64,000 nucleotides of DNA, taken from Verrucomicrobiota bacterium. GTDB lineage: Bacteria; Verrucomicrobiota; Verrucomicrobiia; Limisphaerales; UBA1319. The translations under genes were made by a program, and so were the position numbers. Where the stretch lies: NCBI GenBank assembly GCA_022711435.1, contig JAKLFB010000001.1, forward strand, positions 186,001 to 250,000, given 5' to 3'. The notes beneath the pieces are model-generated. The model saw only the letters and a list, made by a program, of their open reading frames with translations. It made no database searches and had not been told where the DNA came from. Each line of letters opens with the position of its first letter. Within the stretch, counting starts at the first letter, position 1. Of this stretch, positions 53,958 through 61,507 are shown piece after piece.

Positions 53958-53980
53958 AAGCCGCTGGAGACCAGCGGCTT
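53958..53980 (-). terminator. Perfect hairpin with T-run, minus strand
   Basis: AAGCCGCTGG (53958-53967) pairs with CCAGCGGCTT (53971-53980), loop AGA. Read on the minus strand it ends GGCTTTTCTG, so it is a good intrinsic terminator for transcription coming from the zeta-toxin operon and the tRNA fragment. Confidence 0.65.
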
Positions 53981-54004
53981 AAACTGTTGCGGCGCAACTT
54001 AAAT

Positions 54005-54054
54005 TGGTTGCGGGGGCTGGATTTGAACCGCCGACCTTCAGGTTATGAGCCTGA
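54005..54054 (-). pseudogene. Partial copy of the initiator tRNA gene (3' half)
   Basis: Starting with the CCA end (TGG at 54005-54007) the sequence follows the 3' half of the initiator tRNA at 54868-54944: acceptor end, T arm, variable loop and anticodon stem with CAT. Several T-stem mismatches make it unpaired, and the 5' half (D arm and acceptor 5' strand) is absent. The shared stretch AAATTGGTTGCGGGG flanks the zeta-toxin gene pair on both sides, as attachment-site duplicates do. Confidence 0.65.
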
Positions 54055-54122
54055 TGGAGCACTCACACCGGTCGCGGAGGCCGCTTTCGGATTGGAATTT
54101 CGGGGCGTGCCCGACCCCGTGC

Positions 54123-54275
54123 CTACGGCTTCAACGCCACTATCGCACCGTTGGACTGGACGTGAATGGAAGTGCCGTACCGGCGGGCAACGATCCGAGC
54201 TCGCTTGGCGGCTCGACGCAAGGCTCGCGCGGCCGCCTTCGCAAGATCGCTTTTTGGCTTGGTTTTGGGCGTCAT
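54123..54275 (-). CDS. Short basic protein coupled to zeta toxin
   Basis: A 50-residue basic protein (MTPKTKPKSDLAKAAARALR, RAAKRARIVARRYGTSIHVQ and SNGAIVALKP). Its ATG overlaps the zeta toxin stop (ATGA), so translation is coupled. Short basic partners are common behind this zeta-toxin subfamily; it may be the antitoxin. No domain is recognised. Confidence 0.55.
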   Translation of the reverse strand: MTPKTKPKSDLAKAAARALRRAAKRARIVARRYGTSIHVQSNGAIVALKP

Positions 54276-54811
54276 GGTCCTTCCTCGATGAGTCGGAAAT
54301 GCTCGGCGGAGTTGTCGTAGACCGCCCAGGCATCCGCCAAGGGCCGGTAGGTTGTTACAAAATTACGCCATCCGCGATCGAAGCGACGCCTTACATCCGC
54401 TGGCGAGACCGGGTGACCTCCTTGCCGGACACGATCGGCAATGCGACGCAGCGCCAATCGCACGGAAGCCAGCCTCAGAAAGACGATTTCAACCCGGTAG
54501 CCGGCGGCCTTCCAGACTTTCAAGCGGGCAGCGTAGGTCAGCCCGCTCAAGGTGCTCTCGAACGCGAAATCCAGGCGCGCAGCCGCCAAGCGGTCGAGCT
54601 CGGTCAGCAGCAACCGTCCGGCGGCAAGTGCCGCCAGCTCCGGTTTCAACGGCGAAAGCCCGGCCGCGATGAGATCGACGTTGACAAAGTGCACAATGCC
54701 CGCTTCCCGTGACAGGAACTCCTGGGCGAACGTGGTCTTGCCCGCGCCGTTCGGCCCGGCCACGATGATGCAAACCGGCGGCCTCCGCTTACCTCTTGAC
54801 GGATTCGGCAT
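54272..54811 (-). CDS. Zeta-toxin family P-loop protein
   Basis: A 179-residue P-loop kinase with Walker A GPNGAGKTT (19-27) following PPVCIIVA, then FVNVDLIAAGLSPLKPELAA, FAFESTLSG and GWRNFVTTYRPLADAWAVYDN. These are the marks of the zeta-toxin family, whose members phosphorylate UDP-N-acetylglucosamine or related cell-wall precursors. It is followed by a 50-residue partner with a 4-bp overlap. The pair lies between the initiator tRNA gene and a partial tRNA copy, which suggests an integrated islet. Confidence 0.82.
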   Translation of the reverse strand: MPNPSRGKRRPPVCIIVAGPNGAGKTTFAQEFLSREAGIVHFVNVDLIAAGLSPLKPELAALAAGRLLLTELDRLAAARLDFAFESTLSGLTYAARLKVWKAAGYRVEIVFLRLASVRLALRRIADRVRQGGHPVSPADVRRRFDRGWRNFVTTYRPLADAWAVYDNSAEHFRLIEEGP

Positions 54812-54867
54812 AGTCCCCCAGGAACAAGAAACCAGGACTCGAAACGGGACCCGGATATCGGAGAAAT

Positions 54868-54944
<77 letters not shown>

Positions 54945-55215
54945 TCACCTTTCGCTCTCCCAATAAAGCGCTTTGTGGCGGATTGCGCAAGAAGAAAACC
55001 GATCTGGTTTTGCTGGGGGGCGCCCTACCTTGCAAGCAGCTGGCTGGTCCGCCGAGGGCGCTGCGGGCCAGGAGGCGCGATGGAATGCTCCGCCTGGACC
55101 GCCATGCGCAAATCGACATTTGCAACCGGAGGGAAATCGCTTATGGTAGGCGCCAGCCAGAGGCTGGCATGCAGGCCAGGCCGCGATCAGAATAAACTTT
55201 AGAAACAGAGAAGCT

Positions 55216-56127
55216 ATGATGCGCCAGAATCGACGCCAATTCATCGAGACAACACTGGCCGGTGCGGGTTTGATGATGGCCCCCGGCTGGCTTGCGGGCG
55301 CGGAGCCAACCGTCGCGCCAACCAAGCGCACGGCGGTGGATCGAGTCGCGCTCGGACGCACCGGGATCCGGGCGTCCCGATTGGCGCAGGGGACAGGCTA
55401 CAACGGATACAACCATTCGTCGGCGCACACGCGGATGGGCAAGGAGTCGTTCGACCGGCTGCTGAGACACAGCCTCGATCAAGGGATCAGCTTCATCGAC
55501 ATGGCCGACCTCTATGGGTCGCATTCGTTCGTGAAGGATGTCGTGAAAGGCATTCCGCGGGAGCGCTATGTGCTGCTGAGCAAGATCTGGCCCCGGACGG
55601 AGCCGTGGGTCAAGGCGTCGGGCGGTGCGATGGAGGAAGTGGACCGGTTCCGCAAGGAGCTGGATGTCGATCGAATCGACATCTGCCTGATTCATTGCAT
55701 GACCGACAGCCGATGGCCGGCGAATTACGAGCGGATTCGGGACGAGCTGTCGGAGCTCAAGCAGAAGCAGGCGGTGGGCGCGGTGGGGGTCTCCTGCCAC
55801 GACCACGGCGCGTTGAAGGCTGCCGCCGCGCATCCGTGGGTGGACGTGATCTTCGCCCGGATCAACCACAAGGGCGGCTCGGAATATTCCTGCGACGACA
55901 CGGTCGAGGGCGTGACCGAGACGATCAAGCTGGCCCGGCGAAACGGCAAGGCTGTGGTTGGCATGAAGATTTTTGGCGCCGGCAAGCTGGTGAAGCCGGA
56001 AGAGAAGGACGCGTCGCTTCGCTACGTGCTGGGGAACGACCTGGTCGATGCGATGACGATCGGCATGCTGTCGGTCGAGCAGGTGGACGACACGATCTCG
56101 AGGATCAACCGGGCGCTGAACGCCTGA
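55216..56127 (+). CDS. Tat-exported aldo/keto reductase
   Basis: A 303-residue NADP-dependent aldo/keto reductase. The N-terminus has a twin-arginine signal (NRRQFIETTLAGAGLMMAPG). The catalytic tetrad is visible as Asp in IDMADLYG, Tyr in the same motif, Lys in VLLSKIW and His in CLIHCM. The remaining barrel strands (VGVSCHDHG, KAVVGMKIFGAGKL) are normal. Such exported AKRs are common in Verrucomicrobiota; the substrate is unknown. It stands alone, convergent with the LysM gene. Confidence 0.9.
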   Translation: MMRQNRRQFIETTLAGAGLMMAPGWLAGAEPTVAPTKRTAVDRVALGRTGIRASRLAQGTGYNGYNHSSAHTRMGKESFDRLLRHSLDQGISFIDMADLYGSHSFVKDVVKGIPRERYVLLSKIWPRTEPWVKASGGAMEEVDRFRKELDVDRIDICLIHCMTDSRWPANYERIRDELSELKQKQAVGAVGVSCHDHGALKAAAAHPWVDVIFARINHKGGSEYSCDDTVEGVTETIKLARRNGKAVVGMKIFGAGKLVKPEEKDASLRYVLGNDLVDAMTIGMLSVEQVDDTISRINRALNA

Positions 56128-56214
56128 GGTTTTCGGGGAAGAGAGCGCTTTTGGGGATTGCGGGACGCGCTCTGAACCGCGCGAGGGCGGCGATCCTCCG
56201 AGCTCGGCCGGCGG

Positions 56215-56862
56215 TCAATCCCTGCCGGGGCGGCCCTCGGAGAGGGCGGCATCGGGGATGAAGATCACCTGGCCGGGTATCAGCCGGTTGGGGCGCAGCT
56301 TAGGATTGGCTTTGACCACCTGGTCGAGCGTGACCTTGACGCCCTGTTTGCGGTAGGCTTCGATGATGGCCCCCAGGAAATCGCCCGGCTGCACGGTGTA
56401 TTCGTAGCCTTTGAGATCGGCCTGGCTGGCGGGGTTCATGGCCGGCTTCGGGTTTTCCGGGGGTGGGGCGGGCGGGGTCGATGCCAGCTTCGCCAGCTTC
56501 TGGAGTTCATCGAGGATGAGCTTCTTGTCGGCTTCGCGTTTCTCGTCGATCTCCTTGACCTTTTGGGCCAGCTTCTGAAGATCCTCGAGCGAGGCGTGGG
56601 CGGGTCGATCCCGGGTGGAGCGGGCCAATTCGGCGCGGAGGGACTGAACCTCCTCGGCGAGGGCGGCCAGGCGTTTTTGCTGGGCGAGATTGGCGGTCAA
56701 CAGCTCCTCGACGGCGCTGTTGAGTCGGCGGTATCGTTCTTCGGCTTCCTGGCGTTCAGCGATGGCGGCGGCTGTTTGGGTGGAGAGGGATTGGGCAGGC
56801 GTTTGACCGCTGCACGCCACGACCCATCCGGTCAGGAGCAAGATCACGCTCACTCGGTTCAT
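56215..56862 (-). CDS. LysM-domain lipoprotein with coiled coil
   Basis: A 215-residue lipoprotein. The lipobox VVAC follows a hydrophobic run (SVILLLTGWVVAC). Residues 35-130 are a coiled coil (EERYRRLNSAVEELLTANLA and EIDEKREADKKLILDELQKL). A Pro-rich linker precedes a C-terminal LysM domain (YEYTVQPGDFLGAIIEAYRK, LRPNRLIPGQVIFIPD), which binds peptidoglycan. It would connect the outer membrane to the wall. The gene is divergent from a zinc-ribbon membrane protein. Confidence 0.85.
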   Translation of the reverse strand: MNRVSVILLLTGWVVACSGQTPAQSLSTQTAAAIAERQEAEERYRRLNSAVEELLTANLAQQKRLAALAEEVQSLRAELARSTRDRPAHASLEDLQKLAQKVKEIDEKREADKKLILDELQKLAKLASTPPAPPPENPKPAMNPASQADLKGYEYTVQPGDFLGAIIEAYRKQGVKVTLDQVVKANPKLRPNRLIPGQVIFIPDAALSEGRPGRD

Positions 56863-56958
56863 CGCGTTCACGATAGGCCGGCGGCGGCGGGCGCGCAAGC
56901 GTCGAGTCGGCTTGGCAAACGATCGGATTGGGTGTAAACGACACTGACGAATCCCGAT

Positions 56959-57225
56959 ATGTCTCCTGAATTCTGCCCCCAATGCGGCGCGGAGGTCCCG
57001 GCCGGCGCGCCGGTCTGTCCGGAATGCGGTTCGAGCGAGGAGACAGGGTGGTCGGAGGAAGCGACGGCAGACCGCCTGGATCTGCCGGGTCGTGAGTTTG
57101 ATTACGACGACTACATCGAGCGCGAGTTTGGCGGATCGAGTCTGCGGCCTCGGGGCATCCGTTGGGCGTGGTGGATTGTGGCGGTCGGTCTGGTGGGCCT
57201 GTTCCTGATGTGGATTCTTGGGTAG
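56959..57225 (+). CDS. Small zinc-ribbon protein with membrane anchor
   Basis: An 88-residue protein: a rubredoxin-like zinc ribbon (EFCPQCGAEVPAGAPVCPECG), an acidic linker (LDLPGREFDYDDYIEREF) and one C-terminal transmembrane helix (WAWWIVAVGLVGLFLMWIL). The family is a generic bacterial zinc-ribbon membrane protein; the function is unknown. Confidence 0.7.
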   Translation: MSPEFCPQCGAEVPAGAPVCPECGSSEETGWSEEATADRLDLPGREFDYDDYIEREFGGSSLRPRGIRWAWWIVAVGLVGLFLMWILG

Positions 57226-57252
57226 GGTTCTCCAGGATCGGGTTCGGTGCGG

Positions 57253-57795
57253 CTAGTGGGCGACCTCGCTTTTCGGGCGGAACGTGAAGACGGGGCAGGG
57301 GGCAAATCGGACCACGCGCTCGACCGTGCTGCCCAGGAGAACATGGGCCAGCCGGGAATGGCCGTGCGAGGCGATCAAGATCAGGTCCGCCCCGGACTCG
57401 CGGGCTGCCTCGAGGATTTCGAAGTAGGGCCGGCCGGTTCGGACCTGGACCTCCCAGGGGAATCCGGTCTCGCCCGTCTGGCGGATGAGGGCCTGGAGCT
57501 GGTCATGCGCGTTGCGCTGCATCTCGGCCTCGATGCCTGTCAGCTCCGTGCTGCCCAATTCCGAGCCGAGATAAGCGAACTCGACCACATGGAGGAGGAC
57601 CAACTGGGCCGAGAACTGGCGGGCGAAGAAGATCGCCCGGGGCAGGGCTTCCTGGGAGGCAGCCGAGAAATCGACGGGCACCAGGATCCGTTGAATGCGA
57701 AAAGACAGGTCGGGTTCCGGGGCTTTCGATGGCGACGGGACCGGCGAGCCAGCGGCGGGTTGTTGGGGGGTGTCGGGCGCGTTGGGTTCTTGCAT
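57253..57795 (-). CDS. UspA-type universal stress protein
   Basis: A 180-residue protein with a Pro-rich N-terminal extension of about 32 residues (PQQPAAGSPVPSPSKAPEP), then the Usp fold: RILVPVDFSAASQEALPRA, LLHVVEF, and the ATP-binding signature GHSRLAHVLLGSTVERVVRF (G-2x-G-9x-G-S/T type). It probably binds ATP. Usp proteins respond to starvation or redox stress. It sits alone between convergent and divergent neighbours. Confidence 0.9.
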   Translation of the reverse strand: MQEPNAPDTPQQPAAGSPVPSPSKAPEPDLSFRIQRILVPVDFSAASQEALPRAIFFARQFSAQLVLLHVVEFAYLGSELGSTELTGIEAEMQRNAHDQLQALIRQTGETGFPWEVQVRTGRPYFEILEAARESGADLILIASHGHSRLAHVLLGSTVERVVRFAPCPVFTFRPKSEVAH

Positions 57796-57945
57796 GGCAC
57801 ACCTCGGGTAAGCATTTCACGATCCCGGCTTCGCCCGCGCTCCTGATCCGCGCATGGGCGAGGAGCCGGGATTGATCGGTGCCAATATATCCCCTCTCGA
57901 GGGGGCTTTCAACCCGAGAGGCGCGCCTGGTTTTGGTTTGGCGCC

Positions 57946-59445
57946 TCAGGGCTTATTCCATCGCTGGGTCCAGTCGGTCAACGAGCGGCTGGCGGCATCG
58001 CGTCCGCCCAGGCCAAAGGCGATGGCGAAGGCCAGCGCCGCGGCGCCCAGGACGAGGCCGAAAGCCAGTGTGATGATCTCGTTGGCGAGACCGGTCTGGC
58101 GCAAAGCCATGGCGCCGACCAGGGCGAGGATGGCGATGCGGGCGGCCATGGCGAATCGCCGGGCGTTGGGGGAGTCGCTGGTGGAGATGGCCTTGACAAC
58201 GATTTGCGCCAGCGCCAGGCCGAGGCAGAAGATGAGCAGGCCGGTGACGATGTGGCTGGCGAAGCCGACGAACTCGTTGATCATCGTGGCGAGGGAATCG
58301 AACTGGAGGAGCCGGGCGGCCTCCATGGACGCGAAGAGGATGATGGCGATCTGGACGGTGAATCCCACCACGGCGGAGGGGGCGCGGCGGTCCGTCAAAG
58401 GGGCTTTGGCCAGGCCGAGGGACACAGGCAGCTTGTCGAAGCCAACGCCGGCCAGCAGGTTGGCGACCAGGCCGCTGATGACGCGGCTCACGAACCACGC
58501 GATGAGCAGGACCAGCGCAGCCCCGAAGATGCCGGGCAACATGAGCATGATCTTGCCCAGCATGTCGCTGGCGGGTTTGGTGACCGCATCGAGCTGCAGC
58601 CCGTTCAAGGCGGATATCATCACCGGGATGAGGATCAGGAAATAGAGCACCAGGCCCAGGACATCGGAGAGCGTCTTTTTGCCGAGGGCAGAAGAGAGCC
58701 CCCACTTCTGACTGAGGCGGTCGACGCCCGCGCTGGCCAGCAGGCTCGAGGTGAGCCGCTGCACGATGCGCGCGACAAACCAGCCCACCAGGAGGGTGGC
58801 GCCGGCGGCCAGCAGGTTGGGCAGGAACGCGAAGACCTTGTTCAGGAGCGTGTTGACGGGCTGGAGCAGCGCGTTCATCTCGAGCGCCTCGAGAATGGCG
58901 GGAAGAAAGAGCACGAAGATCAGCCAATACACCGCTTCAGCGAGGGACTTGCTCATCGATGGCGCGGCTTTGCCTGGCTCGACGCTGGCGGCGCCGCCGA
59001 GCCGCTCGTCGATCTTGGCGGAGGTCAGCACCATCAGCAGAACGCGCCGGAGCGCGGTGGCGATCACCCAGGCGACGATGGCGAGGATGGCGCCCGCCAG
59101 CAGCTTGGGAAGGAACCCGACAATGCCGCCCAGCAATCCCTGGAGGGGCTCATTGATGATGGGAAGCTTCAGCGTGTAGAAGAATCCCATCAGCACGAAG
59201 AGCATCAGCAGGTAAAACAAGCCGCGGGCGCACCAGTCCTCGATCGGCAGGTCCTGTTTGGCGTCCGGGCCCGCAATCCAGCGGGCGAGCTTGTTGTCGA
59301 GCGAGATGTTGTTGAGCAATTTCCGGACTAGAAATGCCGCCGCGCGGGCGACCAGCCAGCCCACTACAAGGACGGCCAGCGCGGCAAGAAGGTTGGGTGC
59401 GTAAGTGGAAAACTGCTCGACGAGTTTGGTCCAAACGGCTTGCAT
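57946..59445 (-). CDS. Mechanosensitive ion channel protein with repeated TM-helix units
   Basis: A 499-residue membrane protein built from four repeats of the TM-helix type: LLAALAVLVVGWLVARAAAF, LLAGAILAIVAWVIATALRR, LLAAGATLLVGWFVARIVQR and a similar late unit (IFGAALVLLIAWFVSRVISG). This repeated build belongs to the mechanosensitive channel superfamily (PF05552). About ten helices are predicted. It would release solutes on osmotic downshift. The start at 59445 (MQAVW) is preferred to the longer frame. It is divergent from the PaaK gene. Confidence 0.85.
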   Translation of the reverse strand: MQAVWTKLVEQFSTYAPNLLAALAVLVVGWLVARAAAFLVRKLLNNISLDNKLARWIAGPDAKQDLPIEDWCARGLFYLLMLFVLMGFFYTLKLPIINEPLQGLLGGIVGFLPKLLAGAILAIVAWVIATALRRVLLMVLTSAKIDERLGGAASVEPGKAAPSMSKSLAEAVYWLIFVLFLPAILEALEMNALLQPVNTLLNKVFAFLPNLLAAGATLLVGWFVARIVQRLTSSLLASAGVDRLSQKWGLSSALGKKTLSDVLGLVLYFLILIPVMISALNGLQLDAVTKPASDMLGKIMLMLPGIFGAALVLLIAWFVSRVISGLVANLLAGVGFDKLPVSLGLAKAPLTDRRAPSAVVGFTVQIAIILFASMEAARLLQFDSLATMINEFVGFASHIVTGLLIFCLGLALAQIVVKAISTSDSPNARRFAMAARIAILALVGAMALRQTGLANEIITLAFGLVLGAAALAFAIAFGLGGRDAASRSLTDWTQRWNKP

Positions 59446-59748
59446 AAGATTATAGGATCGAAGGTTCCATGTTCCCGATGATGAGCATTGTCTGCCCATT
59501 AATTTTATCGATCAAGCTTTTGTTGAAGGGGCGGGCCGCGATTTTTCCGCTTGTGTCTGCCGCCGGGCTTTGTCCAAATAACCGCGCCGAAGCAGGTCAG
59601 GCCAGCGCATGTCATCGCAGGGCGGGGGAAGCGGGGCGGCGATGGGTGGCGGCCGAGCGGCGGGATCTGCCCGATCCACCGGGTTTTTTCCGGGATTGGG
59701 CCCTCGGAGGGCCGATGGGCGCGGGCGAGCGGGCTCAATGGAATCGCT
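59446..59748. other. Divergent intergenic region
   Basis: The 303 bp between the channel gene and phenylacetate-CoA ligase contain an AT-richer stretch near 59490-59530 and a 5-bp GGCCC/GGGCC hairpin (59699-59713) close to the ligase start. I see no clear promoter hexamers and no gene here. Confidence 0.35.
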
Positions 59749-61041
59749 ATGTTCTGGGATAAAGAATGGGAAACCCTTTCGCGGGCAGAGCTGGAGCAAT
59801 GGCAGCTCCGGCGTCTGAGATCCACTGTCCAGCACGTCGCCCGCCATGTGCCGTTCTACCAGCAGAAGTGCGCCGAGCGCGGCCTCGGTGCCCGGGCGAT
59901 CCTATCGCTGAAGGACATCCGCCGGCTGCCGTTCACCACGCGTGAGGATCTTCGTGCCACCTATCCGTTCGGGTTGCTGGCCGTGGATCGTGCGGACGTC
60001 ATCCGCTTGCACACCTCGAGCGGGACGACCGGCAAGCCGAAGGCGATGTTTTTCTCGAAGAAGGATGTGGCGGGGGCGGCGGATTTGATTGCGCGGTGCC
60101 TGGTGATGACGGGGGTGGGCCGGGGGGATGTGCTGCAGAACATGATGACCTACGGGCTGTTCACCGGCGCGCTGGTCATGCATTACGGGGCGGAGAAAGT
60201 GGGGCTGATGGTCATTCCTGCCGGGCCCGGCAACTCGGAGAGGCAGTGCCTGCTGATGCAGGATTTTCGGACCACGGTATTTCACACCACGCCGAGCTAC
60301 GCGCTCTATCTGGCGCAATTTTTGAAGGAGCGCGGGATCGATCCGCGGCGCGATCTTTCGCTGCGGAAGGCGTACATCGGCGCGGAGCCCTACTCGGACG
60401 AGACGCGGCGCAAGATCGAGAGCGCCCTCGGGGTGAAGGTCTACAACTCGTATGGGCTGTCGGAGATGAACGGGCCCGGCGTGGCGTTCGAGTGCGAGCA
60501 TCAGCAGGGGATGCATCTGTGGGAAGACCATTTTCTGATCGAGATCGTGGATCCAGCGACCGGCAACCCGGTGCCGGACGGCGAGGAAGGGGAGATGGTC
60601 CTGACCACCCTCCGGCGCGAGGCGATGCCGATCCTGCGGTATCGGACTCGGGACATCACGTCGGTGATTCGGACGCCGTGCCCTTGCGGGCGGACGCATC
60701 GGCGGATCCGGCGGATTACGGGCCGCGCGGACGACATGCTGATCGTGCGCGGGGTGAACCTGTATCCGCAGCAGATCGAGCGGGTGCTGATGAGCCTGCC
60801 GGCTGTCGGCCACAGCTACCAGATCCACCTCGAAGGTCTCGACGAGCTGATCGTGAAAGTGGAGCTGGCCGACGCGAGCTTTGACGGCCGGGTCGAGCAT
60901 CTGGTCAATCTCCAGCGGGAGATCGTCGAGCGGCTGCGGGCCGATCTGCTCGTGAAGCCGCGGGTCGAGCTGCTGCCGCCCGGGTCCCTGCCGGTCAGCG
61001 AAGGCAAGGCCAAGCGCGTGTTCGACAAGCGCATCCTCTAG
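59749..61041 (+). CDS. Phenylacetate-CoA ligase (PaaK-type)
   Basis: A 430-residue AMP-forming CoA ligase, paaK type. It has the opening WDKEWETLSRAELEQWQLRR, the ATP motif HTSSGTTGKPK, then MTYGLFTGALVMHYGAEKVG, YNSYGLSEMNGPG, a late DRADDMLI-like GRADDMLIVRGVNLYPQQIE and C-terminal Lys in SEGKAKRVFDKR. Members activate phenylacetate and other aryl acids. The ATG at 59749 (MFWDKE) is chosen over upstream starts. Eight bases separate it from an ACT-domain gene, a common partner in anaerobes that take up aryl acids through oxoacid oxidoreductases. Confidence 0.92.
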   Translation: MFWDKEWETLSRAELEQWQLRRLRSTVQHVARHVPFYQQKCAERGLGARAILSLKDIRRLPFTTREDLRATYPFGLLAVDRADVIRLHTSSGTTGKPKAMFFSKKDVAGAADLIARCLVMTGVGRGDVLQNMMTYGLFTGALVMHYGAEKVGLMVIPAGPGNSERQCLLMQDFRTTVFHTTPSYALYLAQFLKERGIDPRRDLSLRKAYIGAEPYSDETRRKIESALGVKVYNSYGLSEMNGPGVAFECEHQQGMHLWEDHFLIEIVDPATGNPVPDGEEGEMVLTTLRREAMPILRYRTRDITSVIRTPCPCGRTHRRIRRITGRADDMLIVRGVNLYPQQIERVLMSLPAVGHSYQIHLEGLDELIVKVELADASFDGRVEHLVNLQREIVERLRADLLVKPRVELLPPGSLPVSEGKAKRVFDKRIL

Positions 61042-61049
61042 GAGCACCC

Positions 61050-61484
61050 ATGAGCACCATCAAAGAGGTGGCGGTTTTCGCCGAGAACAAGCTGGGGCAG
61101 ATGGCCATCATCACCAAGGTCCTCGCCGATGCGGGCGTGAACATCCGCTGGGTCACCATCGCGACCACCGAGACGTTCGGCGTGATCAAGTTCCTGGTCG
61201 ATCGCTGCGACGAGGCTTTCGCGGCGCTGCGGCAGAAAGGATTCACCGTGTCGCTGATCGATGTCCTGGCCATCGAGGTGCCGGACAAGCCGGGCGGCCT
61301 GTTCGAGGTCGCCGACACCCTCCGCAAGAACGCGGTGAACGTCGAGAACGCCTCGGGTTTCGTGACCCAGTCGCAGAAGCGGGCCGTGCTGCTGATCGAG
61401 GTCAAGGACATCGATCGCGCCGAGCAGGTCCTCAAGAAGAAGCGCCTCCGGCTTTTGGGGGCGGATGAGGCGCTCAAGCTGTAG
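61050..61484 (+). CDS. Tandem ACT-domain protein
   Basis: A 144-residue protein with two ACT domains: KEVAVFAENKLGQMAIITKV followed by LADAGVNIRWVTI, and VLAIEVPDKPGGLFEVADTL followed by RKNAVNVENA. ACT domains bind amino acids and regulate partners. An AGGAG lies 7 bp upstream of the ATG. It is co-oriented with PaaK (8 bp) and the molybdopterin enzyme (23 bp). The family is regularly next to PaaK in anaerobic bacteria and archaea. Confidence 0.88.
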   Translation: MSTIKEVAVFAENKLGQMAIITKVLADAGVNIRWVTIATTETFGVIKFLVDRCDEAFAALRQKGFTVSLIDVLAIEVPDKPGGLFEVADTLRKNAVNVENASGFVTQSQKRAVLLIEVKDIDRAEQVLKKKRLRLLGADEALKL

Positions 61485-61507
61485 CCGGCCGACTCGAGCC
61501 CCCGCCC

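Noticed and set aside
53668-53982. Open frame after the repeat element
   Set aside because: No domain, unusual composition, and it runs through the terminator at 53958.
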